Of a stretch of DNA of 64,000 bases, positions 53,799-63,183 are shown in pieces (positions within the stretch are counted from its first letter, which is position 1; the number at the start of each line of letters is the position of its first letter). The DNA comes from Salegentibacter lacus (GTDB lineage Bacteria > Bacteroidota > Bacteroidia > Flavobacteriales > Flavobacteriaceae), in NCBI RefSeq assembly GCF_020164555.1, contig NZ_JAIQZB010000005.1:1-64000 (forward strand), in the 5' to 3' direction. Below the pieces are notes generated by a model, which was not told the origin of the DNA, ran no database searches, and was given only the letters and a program-made list of their open reading frames with translations. Both the position numbers and the translations under genes were made by a program.

Positions 53799-54371
53799 AT
53801 GATTATGAAAAAACTATTTTCAATTTTATTTATGACCACGTTTTTATTCACCGCTTGTTCCAGTGACGGAGAAAGAGGACCACAAGGCCCTCCGGGACAG
53901 GACGGACTTGATCCTGCATCTGCAACAATTTTTGAAGTTAATTCAGACTTTTTTTATGATGCAGAGGCCAACCTTTGGACTACAGATTTTCTAACATTTG
54001 CTGATTTTACGGATGTTGAAGTTCTTGAAACAGATGTTGTTCTCATTTACCGTTTAGATGCCGTAGGACAATTAGATGATGGTAGCGATGTGGATGAATG
54101 GAGTATGTTACCTCAGAATTTTTTTACTGATGAGGGAACTATCCAGTATGTTTTTAACCATACATTCGTAGATACCGAGATTTTTATTGATGGGAATTAT
54201 GATTTAAGTGGACTTAGCGATGATTTCACAACGGGTCAGATATTTAGAGTAGCTATTATTCCAGCTAACTTCTATGAAAGTGCAAATTTTGATAGCTCTA
54301 ATTTTGGATCATTGATGAAGGCATTAGAATTAAAAGAACAGGATATTAAAAAAGCAGGAAGTCTTAAGTAA
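53799..54371 (+). CDS. Lipoprotein with short collagen-like segment
   Basis: 190 residues. Lipobox FTAC after MKKLFSILFMTTF, then the collagen-like GERGPQGPPGQDG (about 23-36) and a conserved Bacteroidetes domain rich in Asp and aromatic residues (ATIFEVNSDFFYDAEANLW, VVLIYRLDAV, VFNHTFVDTEIFIDGNYDLS). Function unknown. A second ATG two codons in (53805) may be the real start. Preceded by msrB; distance 13 bases. Confidence 0.82.
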   Translation: MIMKKLFSILFMTTFLFTACSSDGERGPQGPPGQDGLDPASATIFEVNSDFFYDAEANLWTTDFLTFADFTDVEVLETDVVLIYRLDAVGQLDDGSDVDEWSMLPQNFFTDEGTIQYVFNHTFVDTEIFIDGNYDLSGLSDDFTTGQIFRVAIIPANFYESANFDSSNFGSLMKALELKEQDIKKAGSLK

Positions 54372-54683
54372 GACTGGCTTTTATTTAAAATAGACCTCAC
54401 AGGATGCGAAAACTGTGGGGTTTTTGTATTTAAAATACTTAAGATTTTAAGTATCAGTTATACTCAAAATGCGGTCCAGATTAATTGTGAAATTCAGCGT
54501 ATCATACTTTCCTTTTACTTAGTAGCTATACTCCCAGTTAAAACTTTCAGTTTAAGTGATTATTCCTTAAATTCGCAACTTAACTCGCTAAGCGAGATTT
54601 AAAAATGGTCTTGAAGCACGCCCTTTTTTATTACGATTTGGCCTGTCTCGGGAAAGTTACTAAGCATAATAAAAATTCCGAAT
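54372..54683 (+). other. Upstream region of lpdA
   Basis: 312 bases. Holds a terminator (54394-54426) and, at 54584-54596, the palindrome ctcgctaagcgag, 88 bases before the lpdA start. No clear promoter match; ttaaattcg at 54567 could be a degenerate -7. Confidence 0.5.
54394..54426 (+). terminator. Terminator of the collagen-like lipoprotein gene
   Basis: Stem acctcacag/ctgtggggt (54394-54402 with 54413-54421, one G-T pair) with a T run. Confidence 0.8.
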
Positions 54684-56075
54684 ATGAGTAAATACGATAT
54701 CATTGTTTTAGGTAGTGGCCCTGGAGGTTACGTAACCGCTATTAGAGCTTCACAATTAGGATTTAAAGTCGCTATTGTAGAGAAAGAAAGCCTTGGGGGT
54801 GTTTGTTTAAACTGGGGGTGTATCCCAACTAAAGCGCTTTTAAAAAGTGCCGAGGTTTTTGATTACCTGAAACACGCCGAAGATTACGGATTGAGTTTGG
54901 AAAATCCAGATAAGGATTTTTCTAAAGTGATTAAACGTAGCCGTGATGTAGCGGCGGGAATGAGCAAAGGAGTTCAGTTCCTGATGAAGAAGAACAAAAT
55001 TGACGTAATAGAAGGCTACGGAAAACTAAAATCCGGAAAGAAAGTCGCTGTCACCGATAAAGACGATAAAACTAAAGAATACCAGGCCGATAATATTATT
55101 ATAGCTACCGGTGCGCGTTCTCGCGAATTGCCTAACCTTAAACAGGATGGTAAAAAAGTAATTGGATACCGTGAAGCAATGAGCCTGGAAAAACAACCAA
55201 AATCTATGATCGTGGTTGGGTCCGGTGCTATTGGAGTTGAGTTTGCTCATTTCTACAACGCTATGGGAACTGATGTAACTGTAGTAGAATTTTTACCAAA
55301 TGTTGTGCCTTTAGAAGACGAAGAAATCTCTAAACAATTTGAGCGCAGCATTAAAAAGGCCGGAATTAAGGTAATGACCAATTCTTCGGTAGAAAGTGTA
55401 GATACTTCAGGTAAAAAAGTAAAAGCCAAGGTTAAGACCAAAAAAGGCGAAGAAACGCTTGAGGCAGATGTGGTACTTTCTGCAGTTGGAATCAAAACCA
55501 ATATTGAAAATATAGGTCTTGAAGATCTTAAGATCAAGACCGAAAAGGATAAAATTATCGTAGACGATTTTTATAAAACCAATGTGGACGGAATTTATGC
55601 CATTGGTGATGTAGTGCACGGCCCTGCGCTGGCCCACGTTGCGTCTGCCGAAGGAATTCTTTGTGTTGAAAAAATTAAAGGAATTGACGTTGAGCCATTA
55701 GACTACGGAAACATCCCTGGTTGTACTTATGCTACGCCTGAAATTGCATCTGTTGGAATGACTGAAAAGCAAGCTAAGGAAGCGGGATACGAACTTAAAG
55801 TAGGTAAATTCCCATTTTCTGCTTCAGGAAAAGCAAAGGCCGCAGGAAAATCTGACGGATTTGTAAAAGTGATCTTTGACGCCAAATACGGCGAATGGTT
55901 AGGTTGCCATATGATTGGTGCTGGAGTTACAGATATGATCGCTGAAGCGGTTCTTGGACGTAAACTGGAAACTACAGGTCACGAAGTACTAAAAGCAGTT
56001 CACCCTCACCCAACGATGAGTGAAGCGGTGATGGAAGCTGTTGCTGCTGCTTACGATGAAGTCATTCATATTTAA
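54684..56075 (+). CDS. lpdA: Dihydrolipoyl dehydrogenase
   Basis: 463 residues. E3 component of 2-oxo acid dehydrogenase complexes; FAD-binding GSGPGGYVTAIRASQLG, redox-active CxxxxC in GGVCLNWGCIPTKALLKSA, NAD-binding VGSGAIGVEFAHFYNAMG, and the dimer-interface His-Glu pair in HPHPTMSEAVMEAV. Normal length. Monocistronic, with a strong terminator after it. Confidence 0.97.
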   Translation: MSKYDIIVLGSGPGGYVTAIRASQLGFKVAIVEKESLGGVCLNWGCIPTKALLKSAEVFDYLKHAEDYGLSLENPDKDFSKVIKRSRDVAAGMSKGVQFLMKKNKIDVIEGYGKLKSGKKVAVTDKDDKTKEYQADNIIIATGARSRELPNLKQDGKKVIGYREAMSLEKQPKSMIVVGSGAIGVEFAHFYNAMGTDVTVVEFLPNVVPLEDEEISKQFERSIKKAGIKVMTNSSVESVDTSGKKVKAKVKTKKGEETLEADVVLSAVGIKTNIENIGLEDLKIKTEKDKIIVDDFYKTNVDGIYAIGDVVHGPALAHVASAEGILCVEKIKGIDVEPLDYGNIPGCTYATPEIASVGMTEKQAKEAGYELKVGKFPFSASGKAKAAGKSDGFVKVIFDAKYGEWLGCHMIGAGVTDMIAEAVLGRKLETTGHEVLKAVHPHPTMSEAVMEAVAAAYDEVIHI

Positions 56076-56102
56076 GCAGTAATAGAAAAAGATTTGAAAA
56101 AC

Positions 56103-56139
56103 AAAATCCCCGAGGCAGTAATGCTTCGGGGATTTTTTT
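56103..56139 (+). terminator. Terminator of lpdA
   Basis: Stem aaaatccccgaggca with tgcttcggggatttt (56103-56117 and 56122-56136, one G-T pair) and a T run. Confidence 0.9.
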
Positions 56140-56145
56140 GTTTAA

Positions 56146-56225
56146 CGTCATCCTGAAATTGTTTCAGGATCTAATAAATTGAAAAATTAAATTATGTTAG
56201 AAGCTGAAACAATTTCAGCTTTACG
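56146..56225. repeat. Twin-hairpin dispersed element, copy B (80 bp)
   Basis: Same organisation as the copy at 43584: CGTCA start, two hairpins, shared core aaattgaaaaatta and atgttagaa, TTACG end. The end hairpins have changed jointly (tcctgaaattgtttcagga, agctgaaacaatttcagct), which keeps pairing intact. Confidence 0.85.
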
Positions 56226-56246
56226 AAACCAGAATATTTAGATACT

Positions 56247-56972
56247 CTATTTCAACAACAAATCACAATAAACAAAACTCGTATCCCAGGATTTTTGATC
56301 TTCGGAAAAACAATTATCGGCTGATTTTTCAGCAGGTTTATAAGATTTCTCAATCATCTCTCCTTTGACAAATTCAATAGGTTTCTTAAAAATTGGTGCA
56401 TCGAAAACAAAGGTGTGAAATTCACCGTTTTCACCGCAGGGATCAACATTTTCAGGGAGATCTTTTAGAAAACTTTGATCAATAATTCTTCCGCAGAAAG
56501 ATTTATCGAGTTTATCTGTATTTACACAAACTACAATCGCTTTAAATCCGATTTCAATAAATTCCTCCAAAAGCTCTTTTGTATTTTGTTTCCAAAGCGG
56601 AAACACTGACTGTATTCCAATTTCCTCCAATTGTTTTTCCCGGTAACGCTTCAGGTCTTCCAAGAATATATCACCAAAAATACTATGGGTAAAACCTTCA
56701 TCTAAAAGCTTGTTGGTTTCTATCGCCATCACCTCATTATACCTTTCCATAGAAACCTCGCCGTGCAATTTAATTTGATGAAGGGGCAATTTTAAATAAT
56801 CGGCCTGCTTTTGGAGTAATTCTATTCTCACACCGTGCATGGAGATTCGGTTAAATTCTGTGTTAACCGTTGTCACTAATTTTTGAACCGAATATTCTCC
56901 TTCCTGCCGAACTTTAAATAGCGCCAATGCGGCATCTTTTCCACTACTCCAGTTTAAATAAGCCTTTTTCAT
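56247..56972 (-). CDS. Diphthine--ammonia ligase-like PP-loop ATPase (Dph6 family)
   Basis: 241 residues. PP-loop NWSSGKDAALALFKVR in the N-terminus (SGGKD-type loop), then the family stretch NTEFNRISMHGVRIELLQKQ and FGDIFLEDLKRYREKQL, and a C-terminal CGRIIDQSFLKDLPENVDPC. Family members adenylate a substrate; bacteria lack diphthamide, so the true substrate is unknown. The longest frame starts with a TTG; the ATG overlapping the aroQ TGA by one base (TGATG) is preferred. Confidence 0.85.
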   Translation of the reverse strand: MKKAYLNWSSGKDAALALFKVRQEGEYSVQKLVTTVNTEFNRISMHGVRIELLQKQADYLKLPLHQIKLHGEVSMERYNEVMAIETNKLLDEGFTHSIFGDIFLEDLKRYREKQLEEIGIQSVFPLWKQNTKELLEEFIEIGFKAIVVCVNTDKLDKSFCGRIIDQSFLKDLPENVDPCGENGEFHTFVFDAPIFKKPIEFVKGEMIEKSYKPAEKSADNCFSEDQKSWDTSFVYCDLLLK

Positions 56973-57394
56973 CAATGTTCATTTAAAAAACTCTGAATGG
57001 CCAGATCATAACCCAGTAGTCCAAAGCCAAGGATCACACCCTTGGCATTGGGTGCGATATACGATTTATGCCTGAATTCTTCCCGGGAATGAGTATTGGA
57101 AATATGCACTTCTACCACCGGGGTTTTTATGCCTTTTACCGCATCTCCTAAACCAATTGAAGTATGTGTATAGGCAGCTGCGTTTAAAACAATACCGTCG
57201 AAGTCTCTGTCGGCTTCGTGAAGTTTATCAAGAAGTTCTCCCTCTATATTACTTTGAAAATAGGAAAGTTCTGTTTTTTTAAATTTGAACTGAAGCTCAG
57301 AAAAATAAGTTTCGAAGCTTTTACTTCCGTAGGTATCAGGTTCACGGGTCCCTAAAAGATTTAAGTTTGGCCCGTTGATTATCATTATTTTCAT
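56972..57394 (-). CDS. aroQ: Type II 3-dehydroquinate dehydratase
   Basis: 140 residues. Shikimate pathway enzyme forming 3-dehydroshikimate. Motifs GPNLNLLGTREPDTYGSKSF (catalytic Tyr), NAAAYTHTSIGLGDAVKG and VEVHISNTHSREEFRHKSYI. Length normal for the flavodoxin-like type II form. Overlaps the Dph6-like gene by one base, so they are translationally coupled; xerD lies near but divergent. Confidence 0.96.
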   Translation of the reverse strand: MKIMIINGPNLNLLGTREPDTYGSKSFETYFSELQFKFKKTELSYFQSNIEGELLDKLHEADRDFDGIVLNAAAYTHTSIGLGDAVKGIKTPVVEVHISNTHSREEFRHKSYIAPNAKGVILGFGLLGYDLAIQSFLNEH

Positions 57395-57453
57395 TTTTTA
57401 CCGCTTAGCTGGTTATACTTGTAAAGGTAAAAAATAAGAAATAGTTGATCTAT

Positions 57454-57512
57454 AAAAAACCCTTCAGAAAAAAGAAACATCCATTGGGGGAAGTCCAAAT
57501 TTTAAGAAGGGT
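57454..57512 (-). terminator. Possible terminator before aroQ
   Basis: Inverted repeat (cccttc at 57460-57465 and gaaggg at 57506-57511) on the minus strand with a U-rich end, located after the porin-like gene at 57536. Large loop, so weak. Confidence 0.35.
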
Positions 57513-57535
57513 AATTTCTGGTTGATTAATTTTAA

Positions 57536-58024
57536 TTATAATCCGAATTCGATTCCCAAATTTATGGAGCCAATGTTTCCACCATCTACACTAATTCCGG
57601 TATAAGAGCCCACTATACCTATTATCCCAAAATTATATCCAACTTGTGGCCGATAATAAAAGCCCCCATCGTTTCCATCATTCAAACCTACCGCATAGCC
57701 AAGATCGGTTCCGAAGAAAAAACCTCTTGCCAGGGAAACACGGCCAGATGCTGAAATGGGTAGAAATGCAGGATCGTCTACTTCAAAGCCTCCAAAATTA
57801 TCTTCATCCATAAAAAAGCGGGTATAGCCTATTTTAGGGCCAACATATAACATATCTGCTACGCCAACCATGTAGGCTAAATCTGCCCCGGCCTGAAAAT
57901 TACTAGCTTCTTCAATATCTCCTACGGGTAAGCCAATATTTGCACCAACTCTTAATCCACTTTGAGCGTGCATTACAGTAGCACCCATTAGCATAAAACA
58001 AAAAATAAGTACTAATCGTTTCAT
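57536..58024 (-). CDS. Outer-membrane beta-barrel protein, small
   Basis: 162 residues. Signal peptide (LVLIFCFMLMGATVMHAQS), then short amphipathic strands with Gly/aromatic alternation (LRVGANIGLPVGDIEEASNF, GADLAYMVGVADMLYVGPKI, LGIEFGL at the end). The C-terminal Leu/aromatic end is typical of outer-membrane barrels. Function unknown. Followed by a second beta-barrel gene upstream in reading direction (58169), same strand. Confidence 0.8.
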   Translation of the reverse strand: MKRLVLIFCFMLMGATVMHAQSGLRVGANIGLPVGDIEEASNFQAGADLAYMVGVADMLYVGPKIGYTRFFMDEDNFGGFEVDDPAFLPISASGRVSLARGFFFGTDLGYAVGLNDGNDGGFYYRPQVGYNFGIIGIVGSYTGISVDGGNIGSINLGIEFGL

Positions 58025-58113
58025 AATTTTGCTATTTTGGTTATTTACATAAAGATATTACAAAAAGCAAACAAAGCACTTATTTACAGCGAATTACAGG
58101 ATTTCAGGTATAA

Positions 58114-58144
58114 AAAAAGCGGGAACCTTAAAGTTCCCGCTTTA
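58114..58144 (-). terminator. Terminator of the 58169-58783 barrel gene
   Basis: Stem aaagcgggaac/gttcccgcttt (58116-58126 with 58133-58143), U run on the minus strand. Confidence 0.9.
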
Positions 58145-58168
58145 TAATCATAGGTGTTAATATTGGTC

Positions 58169-58783
58169 TTAAAACATTAATCCAATACCTAACTGGATCC
58201 CATTGTTTTTAATAGCATCATCGTCCCAGTTGTCACTATCGAACACATCTGTAAATCCTTGAGTGTATCTCGCAGAAGCAAAGAAACCATTGTTAAATTT
58301 GTAAGAAGCACCAATTGCTCCCCCAAATTCAAAAGTACTTCCGGCTTCAGTATCAAATTCTGCATCACCCATACTACTTTCAAAATCATACTCTTCTTCT
58401 ACTAAAAAGTTAAAAGAAGGCCCTGCCTCTATAGACAATCCATCTATAAGGTAGATCTTGGCTAAAACAGGCACTTGAATATAATCAAGCTGATACTCTC
58501 CATTAAAATTCTGTCCGGCGAAAGTTCTATTTGCTTCCAGTCCCTGAGTTGCATAAAGCACCTCTGGCTGAAGGGAAAAACGTTCACTTAAAGGAATTTC
58601 AGAAAGTAAACCTAAATGAAATCCTGTTCGGCTTTTTTCATCTTCAAAACCATCTGAAGTCATGTTGGTGAAATTCACTCCACCTTTTGCTCCAAAATAC
58701 ACAAATTCCTGTGCACTTGCTGCGCTAGTAAAACCAAATACGGCAATTACTGCAATTAAAATCGACTTTTTCATTACTTTCAT
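58169..58783 (-). CDS. Porin family outer-membrane protein (OMP_b-brl-like)
   Basis: 204 residues. Signal peptide (KKSILIAVIAVFGFTSAASA) then outer-membrane barrel motifs: FVYFGAKGGVNFTNMTSDGF, RTGFHLGLLSEIPLSERFSL, IQVPVLAKIYLIDGLSIEAG, ending in GIGLMF. This is the PorT/OmpW-like DUF of flavobacteria. M4 (58774) is an alternative start. A CAAATGTA block (58804-58811), reverse complement of a -7 TACATTTG, lies 20 bases upstream of the start. Confidence 0.87.
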   Translation of the reverse strand: MKVMKKSILIAVIAVFGFTSAASAQEFVYFGAKGGVNFTNMTSDGFEDEKSRTGFHLGLLSEIPLSERFSLQPEVLYATQGLEANRTFAGQNFNGEYQLDYIQVPVLAKIYLIDGLSIEAGPSFNFLVEEEYDFESSMGDAEFDTEAGSTFEFGGAIGASYKFNNGFFASARYTQGFTDVFDSDNWDDDAIKNNGIQLGIGLMF

Positions 58784-58890
58784 TTTTGTTAGTGTTACAA
58801 GGGCAAATGTAGGGACAGGCTTCTTAATAAAATGTTATGTAAGCCTAAAGTATTACTAAGATTAAGGCAAATTGTTTATATCTTTAACGT

Positions 58891-59787
58891 ATGAAATGGG
58901 CCGCAGCATTACAGGATTATTGCAACTACCTTCGTATAGAACGCGGACTCTCAGATAACTCCATTACTAATTACAGGCTGGATGTTGTAAAACTTATCAA
59001 CTTTTTAGAAGTTAAAAAACTGGAAGTCTCCCCTATTCAAATTTCCGAAGAAGACTTGCAACAATTTATTTATGAAATCGCAAGAGATGTAAATGCACGT
59101 TCACAATCGAGAATAATTTCTGGCATTCGGGGGTTCTTCACTTATATGGTTTTTGAAGATTACCGCAAAGACAATCCTTTAGACCTCATAGAATCCCCTA
59201 AAATAGGCCGAAAATTACCCGATACCATTTCTACTGAAGAAATAGATCTGCTTATTGCAACTATAGATCTAAGCAAGGCTGAAGGCGAACGTAACAGTGC
59301 CATTCTGGAAACACTATATGGTTGTGGTTTGCGGGTTAGCGAACTTACAGAACTTAAAATTTCAGACCTTTTCTTTAAAGAAGGTTTTATAAAAGTGACT
59401 GGAAAAGGAAATAAGCAACGTTTTGTCCCGGTTTCAGATTATACGCAGAAGTTTATCAATATTTATAAGGACGAGGTTAGAATTCACCAGAAGATTAATA
59501 AAGATGCTTCAGACACCTTGTTTTTAAACCGAAGAGGAAACCAACTCACCCGGGCAATGATCTTTACCATAGTTAAACGTCTTGCCGAAAAGGCCGGAAT
59601 TCAGAAAAAGATAAGTCCGCATACATTTAGGCATTCTTTTGCTACGCATTTACTGGAAAATGGCGCCGATTTACGTGCTATTCAACAAATGTTGGGTCAC
59701 GAAAGCATTACCACTACTGAAGTGTATATGCACGTAGACCGAAAACACCTTCGGGAAGTTATGGAGCAATTTCATCCACGGCGATAG
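58891..59787 (+). CDS. xerD: Tyrosine recombinase XerD
   Basis: 298 residues, right size for XerC/D. N-terminal core-binding domain (YCNYLRIERGLSDNSITNYR) and catalytic domain with Arg148 (LYGCGLRVSELTEL), His244-x-x-Arg247 (SPHTFRHSFATHLL), His270 (QQMLGHESITTTE) and the nucleophile Tyr279 (EVYMHV). Resolves chromosome dimers at dif. XerD is preferred over XerC by overall look and its place beside aroQ, usual in flavobacteria; no dif site recognised in the window. Confidence 0.93.
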   Translation: MKWAAALQDYCNYLRIERGLSDNSITNYRLDVVKLINFLEVKKLEVSPIQISEEDLQQFIYEIARDVNARSQSRIISGIRGFFTYMVFEDYRKDNPLDLIESPKIGRKLPDTISTEEIDLLIATIDLSKAEGERNSAILETLYGCGLRVSELTELKISDLFFKEGFIKVTGKGNKQRFVPVSDYTQKFINIYKDEVRIHQKINKDASDTLFLNRRGNQLTRAMIFTIVKRLAEKAGIQKKISPHTFRHSFATHLLENGADLRAIQQMLGHESITTTEVYMHVDRKHLREVMEQFHPRR

Positions 59788-59911
59788 CTTATATTAAAGT
59801 TCGGTTAAAACCGTTCCAAATCTTCGAAAAGCCGTTATTTATTAGTATTTTCAATCGAATAATTTTTAAAAATTGCTACGGAAACCTTGTTTTCCTTAAA
59901 ACATCTCGAAA

Positions 59912-60874
59912 ATGAAAACTTTAAAATTTAAGAACGGTGACGAAATGCCGACCATAGGATTAGGTACCTGGAAATCTGGAAATAAAGAAGTTAAAGAAGC
60001 GGTGAAAATTACATTGAATAATGGTTACAGACATATTGATTGTGCTGCAACCTACGGGAATGAAGACGCAGTAGGTGAAGCTTTCGCTGAAGTTTTTGCT
60101 GAAGGAAAAATAAAACGCGAAGAAGTATGGATTACTTCAAAATTATGGAATAATGCCCATAAAAAAGAAGATGTAATCCCTGCATTAAAAAAGACATTAA
60201 AAGACCTGCAGCTAGATTATTTAGACCTTTATTTAATTCATTGGCCTGTGGCTTTTAAACCCGATGTGAGTTTTCCTGAAAATGATGATGAATATTTATC
60301 ATTAGAAGAAGCACCTCTAATTGAAACCTGGAATATGATGTTGGAAGCAAAAAAACAAGGTTTGGTAAAACACGTTGGGGTTTCCAATTTTAGCACTATG
60401 AAACTGGAAGAATTAATGGAAGAATCTTCAGAACATCCCGAAATGAACCAGGTAGAATTACATCCCTATTTGCAACAAAATGAATTACTGGAATTTTGCA
60501 GTAACTATAATATTCACGTTACTGCATTTTCGCCCCTTGGAAGTGGCGACCGGCCAGACGGGTTGAAAGCAAAAGACGAACCTTCATTATTAGAAAATCC
60601 GGTTATAAAAAAGATCGCTAAAAAACACGGATCGAGTGCGGGACAGGTTTTAATTAAGTGGAGTGAAATGCGAGGAACTGCAGTAATACCAAAATCTACC
60701 AATGAAGGCAGAATTATAGAAAATCTTGCCAGTGCAGGTTTAAATTTAAATGAAGACGATCTGGAAGCAATAGCCGCTTTAGATGAACATTATAGATATG
60801 TAACCGGCGAGTTTTTTGTCACAAAGGGCAATTCTTACGAGAATATTTATGATGACGATGATTATAAAGCTTAA
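59912..60874 (+). CDS. Aldo/keto reductase
   Basis: 320 residues. NADPH-dependent reductase with (beta/alpha)8 fold: GYRHIDCAATYGNEDAVGEA contains the catalytic Tyr and Asp, WITSKLWNNAHKKEDV the Lys, YLDLYLIHWPVAF the His, and the cofactor-binding C-terminal IPKSTNEGRIIENL. Substrate unknown. Isolated gene. Confidence 0.93.
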   Translation: MKTLKFKNGDEMPTIGLGTWKSGNKEVKEAVKITLNNGYRHIDCAATYGNEDAVGEAFAEVFAEGKIKREEVWITSKLWNNAHKKEDVIPALKKTLKDLQLDYLDLYLIHWPVAFKPDVSFPENDDEYLSLEEAPLIETWNMMLEAKKQGLVKHVGVSNFSTMKLEELMEESSEHPEMNQVELHPYLQQNELLEFCSNYNIHVTAFSPLGSGDRPDGLKAKDEPSLLENPVIKKIAKKHGSSAGQVLIKWSEMRGTAVIPKSTNEGRIIENLASAGLNLNEDDLEAIAALDEHYRYVTGEFFVTKGNSYENIYDDDDYKA

Positions 60875-61031
60875 AAAGGGTTTAGACACTCCGCAAAGTA
60901 TAAGAACTGAGACATTTTAAAAACAAACCCCTCCGGTCTGCGACCACCTCCCTTGAAAATAAGGTGAGGATCCTTTTTAGGTTTTCAAATTAAAAGAAAT
61001 AAAATTTACAATCGCGAAACAGATAGAATCG
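60875..61031. other. Spacer with hairpin sequence
   Basis: Between convergent genes. Contains cacctcccttgaaaataaggtgagg-type pairing near 60944-60969, resembling a decayed flavobacterial intergenic repeat. No ORF. Confidence 0.4.
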
Positions 61032-61073
61032 AAAAAGGGTGATTGAAAATTAAATTCCAATCACCCTTTTTTA
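61032..61073. terminator. Terminator of rny
   Basis: Stem aaaaagggtgattg/caatcacccttttt (61032-61045 with 61058-61071) with A/T tracts; on the minus strand it ends rny, and on the plus strand it could end the aldo/keto reductase transcript. Confidence 0.88.
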
Positions 61074-61098
61074 TAAAGTATTTTAATATTTCTCTATC

Positions 61099-62661
61099 CT
61101 ACTTAGCAATATTAACCGCCCTGGTTTCCCGAATTACAGTTACTTTAACCTGTCCCGGGTAAGTCATATCGGTTTGGATCTTTTGAGAAATTTCAAAAGA
61201 AAGATTTGAAGCTTTTTCGTCGTTTACTTTTTCGCTTTCTACAATTACGCGAAGTTCACGTCCTGCCTGGATAGCGTAAGCTTTTTTCACACCACCAAAC
61301 CCGAAGGCGATCTCTTCAAGATCCTTTAAACGCTGAATATAAGAATCGAGCACCTGTCTTCTCGCTCCCGGTCTGGCACCACTAATAGCATCACAAACCT
61401 GAACAATAGGTGAAAGCAAGGAGGTCATCTCTATCTCGTCGTGGTGAGCACCAATAGCATTACAAACTTCCGGTTTTTCACCGTGCTTTTCGGCCCATTG
61501 CATTCCAAGGATTGCGTGAGGTACTTCTGTTTCGGTTTCCGGCACTTTACCAATATCGTGGAGTAATCCGGCACGTTTGGCGAGTTTAGGGTTAATTCCA
61601 AGCTCTGAAGCCATCACACCACAAAGTTTTGCAACTTCTCTGGAGTGCTGTAGTAAGTTTTGTCCGTAAGACGAACGGTATTTCATTCGGCCTACTAATT
61701 TGATCAATTCAGGGTTTAGACCGTGAATTCCGAGATCGATTACCGTACGTTTTCCAATATCTATAATTTCCTCGTCAATTTGCTTACGGGTTTTCTTAAC
61801 GATTTCTTCAATTCTGGCCGGGTGAATTCTACCATCAGTTACCAGTTTGTGTAAAGATAAACGGGCAACTTCTCTCCTAACAGAATCAAAACAAGAAAGG
61901 ATAATAGCTTCAGGAGTATCATCTACAATAATTTCCACACCGGTTGCAGCTTCAATAGCCCTTATGTTTCTACCTTCACGGCCAATAATCCTACCCTTAA
62001 CATCATCGCTTTCCAGGTTGAAAACCGAAACGCAATTCTCAATAGCTTCTTCAGTTCCTATTCGCTGAATGGTATTGATTATAATTTTCTTTGCTTCCTG
62101 CTGTGCAGTTAGTTTAGCTTCTTCTATAGTATCTTGAATTAAGGCCATTGCATCTGTCCTGGCACTGTCTTTAAGCGCTTCAGAGAGTTGTGCTTTAGCT
62201 TCATCGGCAGAAAGTCCTGATATTACTTCTAATTGCTGAATCTGGCTATTATGAAGTTTATCGATTTCTTCCTGTTTCTTTTCAAGATATTCAACACGAT
62301 GATTATAATCGGCTAACTTATCTTCAAATTCTTTATTGAGTTTCTTGTTTTTGGAAAGTTCTCCAGAAACCTGAGATTCTTTATCCCTGATGCGTTTTTC
62401 GGCATCGTTCATTTTCTTATCCCGGTTTAGAATTACCTTCTCATGCTCCGATTTTAATTCAATGAACTTCTCTTTGGCCTGAAGAATCTTATCTTTCTTG
62501 ATACTCTCTCCTTCAGATTTAGCTTCTTTAAGAATATTTGCCGCCGTTTTCTTAGCGTTCTTGATGGTTTGTGAAGCTCTTTTTCGCTCCAATTGCTTGG
62601 CAATAGCAAATCCTATTGCTGTCCCAATAACCCCGATAACTATATTTAATAATATTTCCAT
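61099..62661 (-). CDS. rny: Ribonuclease Y
   Basis: 520 residues. N-terminal membrane anchor ([16 protein letters not shown]), long coiled coil (about 30-200), KH domain ([20 protein letters not shown]) and HD domain ([16 protein letters not shown], catalytic His-Asp). Membrane-tethered endonuclease that starts mRNA decay. The order zapA, then a 6S-like RNA, then rny is all on the minus strand. Confidence 0.96.
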   Translation of the reverse strand: MEILLNIVIGVIGTAIGFAIAKQLERKRASQTIKNAKKTAANILKEAKSEGESIKKDKILQAKEKFIELKSEHEKVILNRDKKMNDAEKRIRDKESQVSGELSKNKKLNKEFEDKLADYNHRVEYLEKKQEEIDKLHNSQIQQLEVISGLSADEAKAQLSEALKDSARTDAMALIQDTIEEAKLTAQQEAKKIIINTIQRIGTEEAIENCVSVFNLESDDVKGRIIGREGRNIRAIEAATGVEIIVDDTPEAIILSCFDSVRREVARLSLHKLVTDGRIHPARIEEIVKKTRKQIDEEIIDIGKRTVIDLGIHGLNPELIKLVGRMKYRSSYGQNLLQHSREVAKLCGVMASELGINPKLAKRAGLLHDIGKVPETETEVPHAILGMQWAEKHGEKPEVCNAIGAHHDEIEMTSLLSPIVQVCDAISGARPGARRQVLDSYIQRLKDLEEIAFGFGGVKKAYAIQAGRELRVIVESEKVNDEKASNLSFEISQKIQTDMTYPGQVKVTVIRETRAVNIAK

Positions 62662-62678
62662 ATTTAAAATTTATGTAT

Positions 62679-62858
62679 AAAAAAAGCCTGTATTAGATGG
62701 GTTTTTGGATTAAACTCCTTAAAAACAAGTTTAGGGCTAACAAGCTGATCAAGAATCCGCTCATCCCGAAAAATCGGGAGCGGCGCGCTTTTACAACTTA
62801 GACTCACCCTCTTTAAAGAATCTCTGTTGAGTTTATCAAAATATCACTAATACAGGCA
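62679..62858 (-). ncRNA. Candidate 6S-type regulatory RNA (6S-Flavo-like)
   Basis: Read 5' to 3' on the minus strand from 62858: a perfect 11-bp closing stem pairs 62847-62857 with 62686-62696, followed by a run of U. Inside, 62829-62835 pairs with 62711-62717 and an apical hairpin uses 62757-62783. Open stretches between the stems leave a central bubble, and the 5' side holds tgatattttgat, which resembles a TAnnTTTG -7 element. Total about 180 nt, typical of 6S RNA, which traps housekeeping RNA polymerase by mimicking an open promoter. Position between zapA and rny recalls ssrS beside zapA in Escherichia coli. No clear promoter seen, so it may be processed from the zapA transcript. Confidence 0.6.
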
Positions 62859-62887
62859 GTAACCTTTATTTATTTAAAGAACGCTCA

Positions 62888-63178
62888 TTACACCAAATGC
62901 TTCTGCAGTAAATCGTTAAGTGATTTAAGTTTATCTTCTGCTTTAAGCGTATCGGTAGATCTATCTATATCTTTTTGCTCGGTTTGGGCGGCAAATTGCA
63001 AAGCGCACATCGCCAATACATCCTGCTTATCCCTTACGGCATAACTTTGCTCAAATTGCTTAATCATAGCCTCAATCTTCTTCGCTGCCTTGCGTAAACC
63101 TTCTTCCTGTTGTGGATTAATGGTTAAAGGATACACACGATCTGCAATAGAAAGTTTTATTTTTAGTTTATCGGCCAT
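62888..63178 (-). CDS. zapA: Cell division protein ZapA
   Basis: 96 residues. N-terminal beta part (DKLKIKLSIADRVYPLTINP) and a long C-terminal helix (LRKAAKKIEAMIKQFEQSYA, VRDKQDVLAMCALQFAAQTE) as in ZapA, which bundles FtsZ filaments at the division site. Follows the coiled-coil gene by 5 bases and is likely co-transcribed. Confidence 0.93.
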   Translation of the reverse strand: MADKLKIKLSIADRVYPLTINPQQEEGLRKAAKKIEAMIKQFEQSYAVRDKQDVLAMCALQFAAQTEQKDIDRSTDTLKAEDKLKSLNDLLQKHLV

Positions 63179-63183
63179 ATTTA

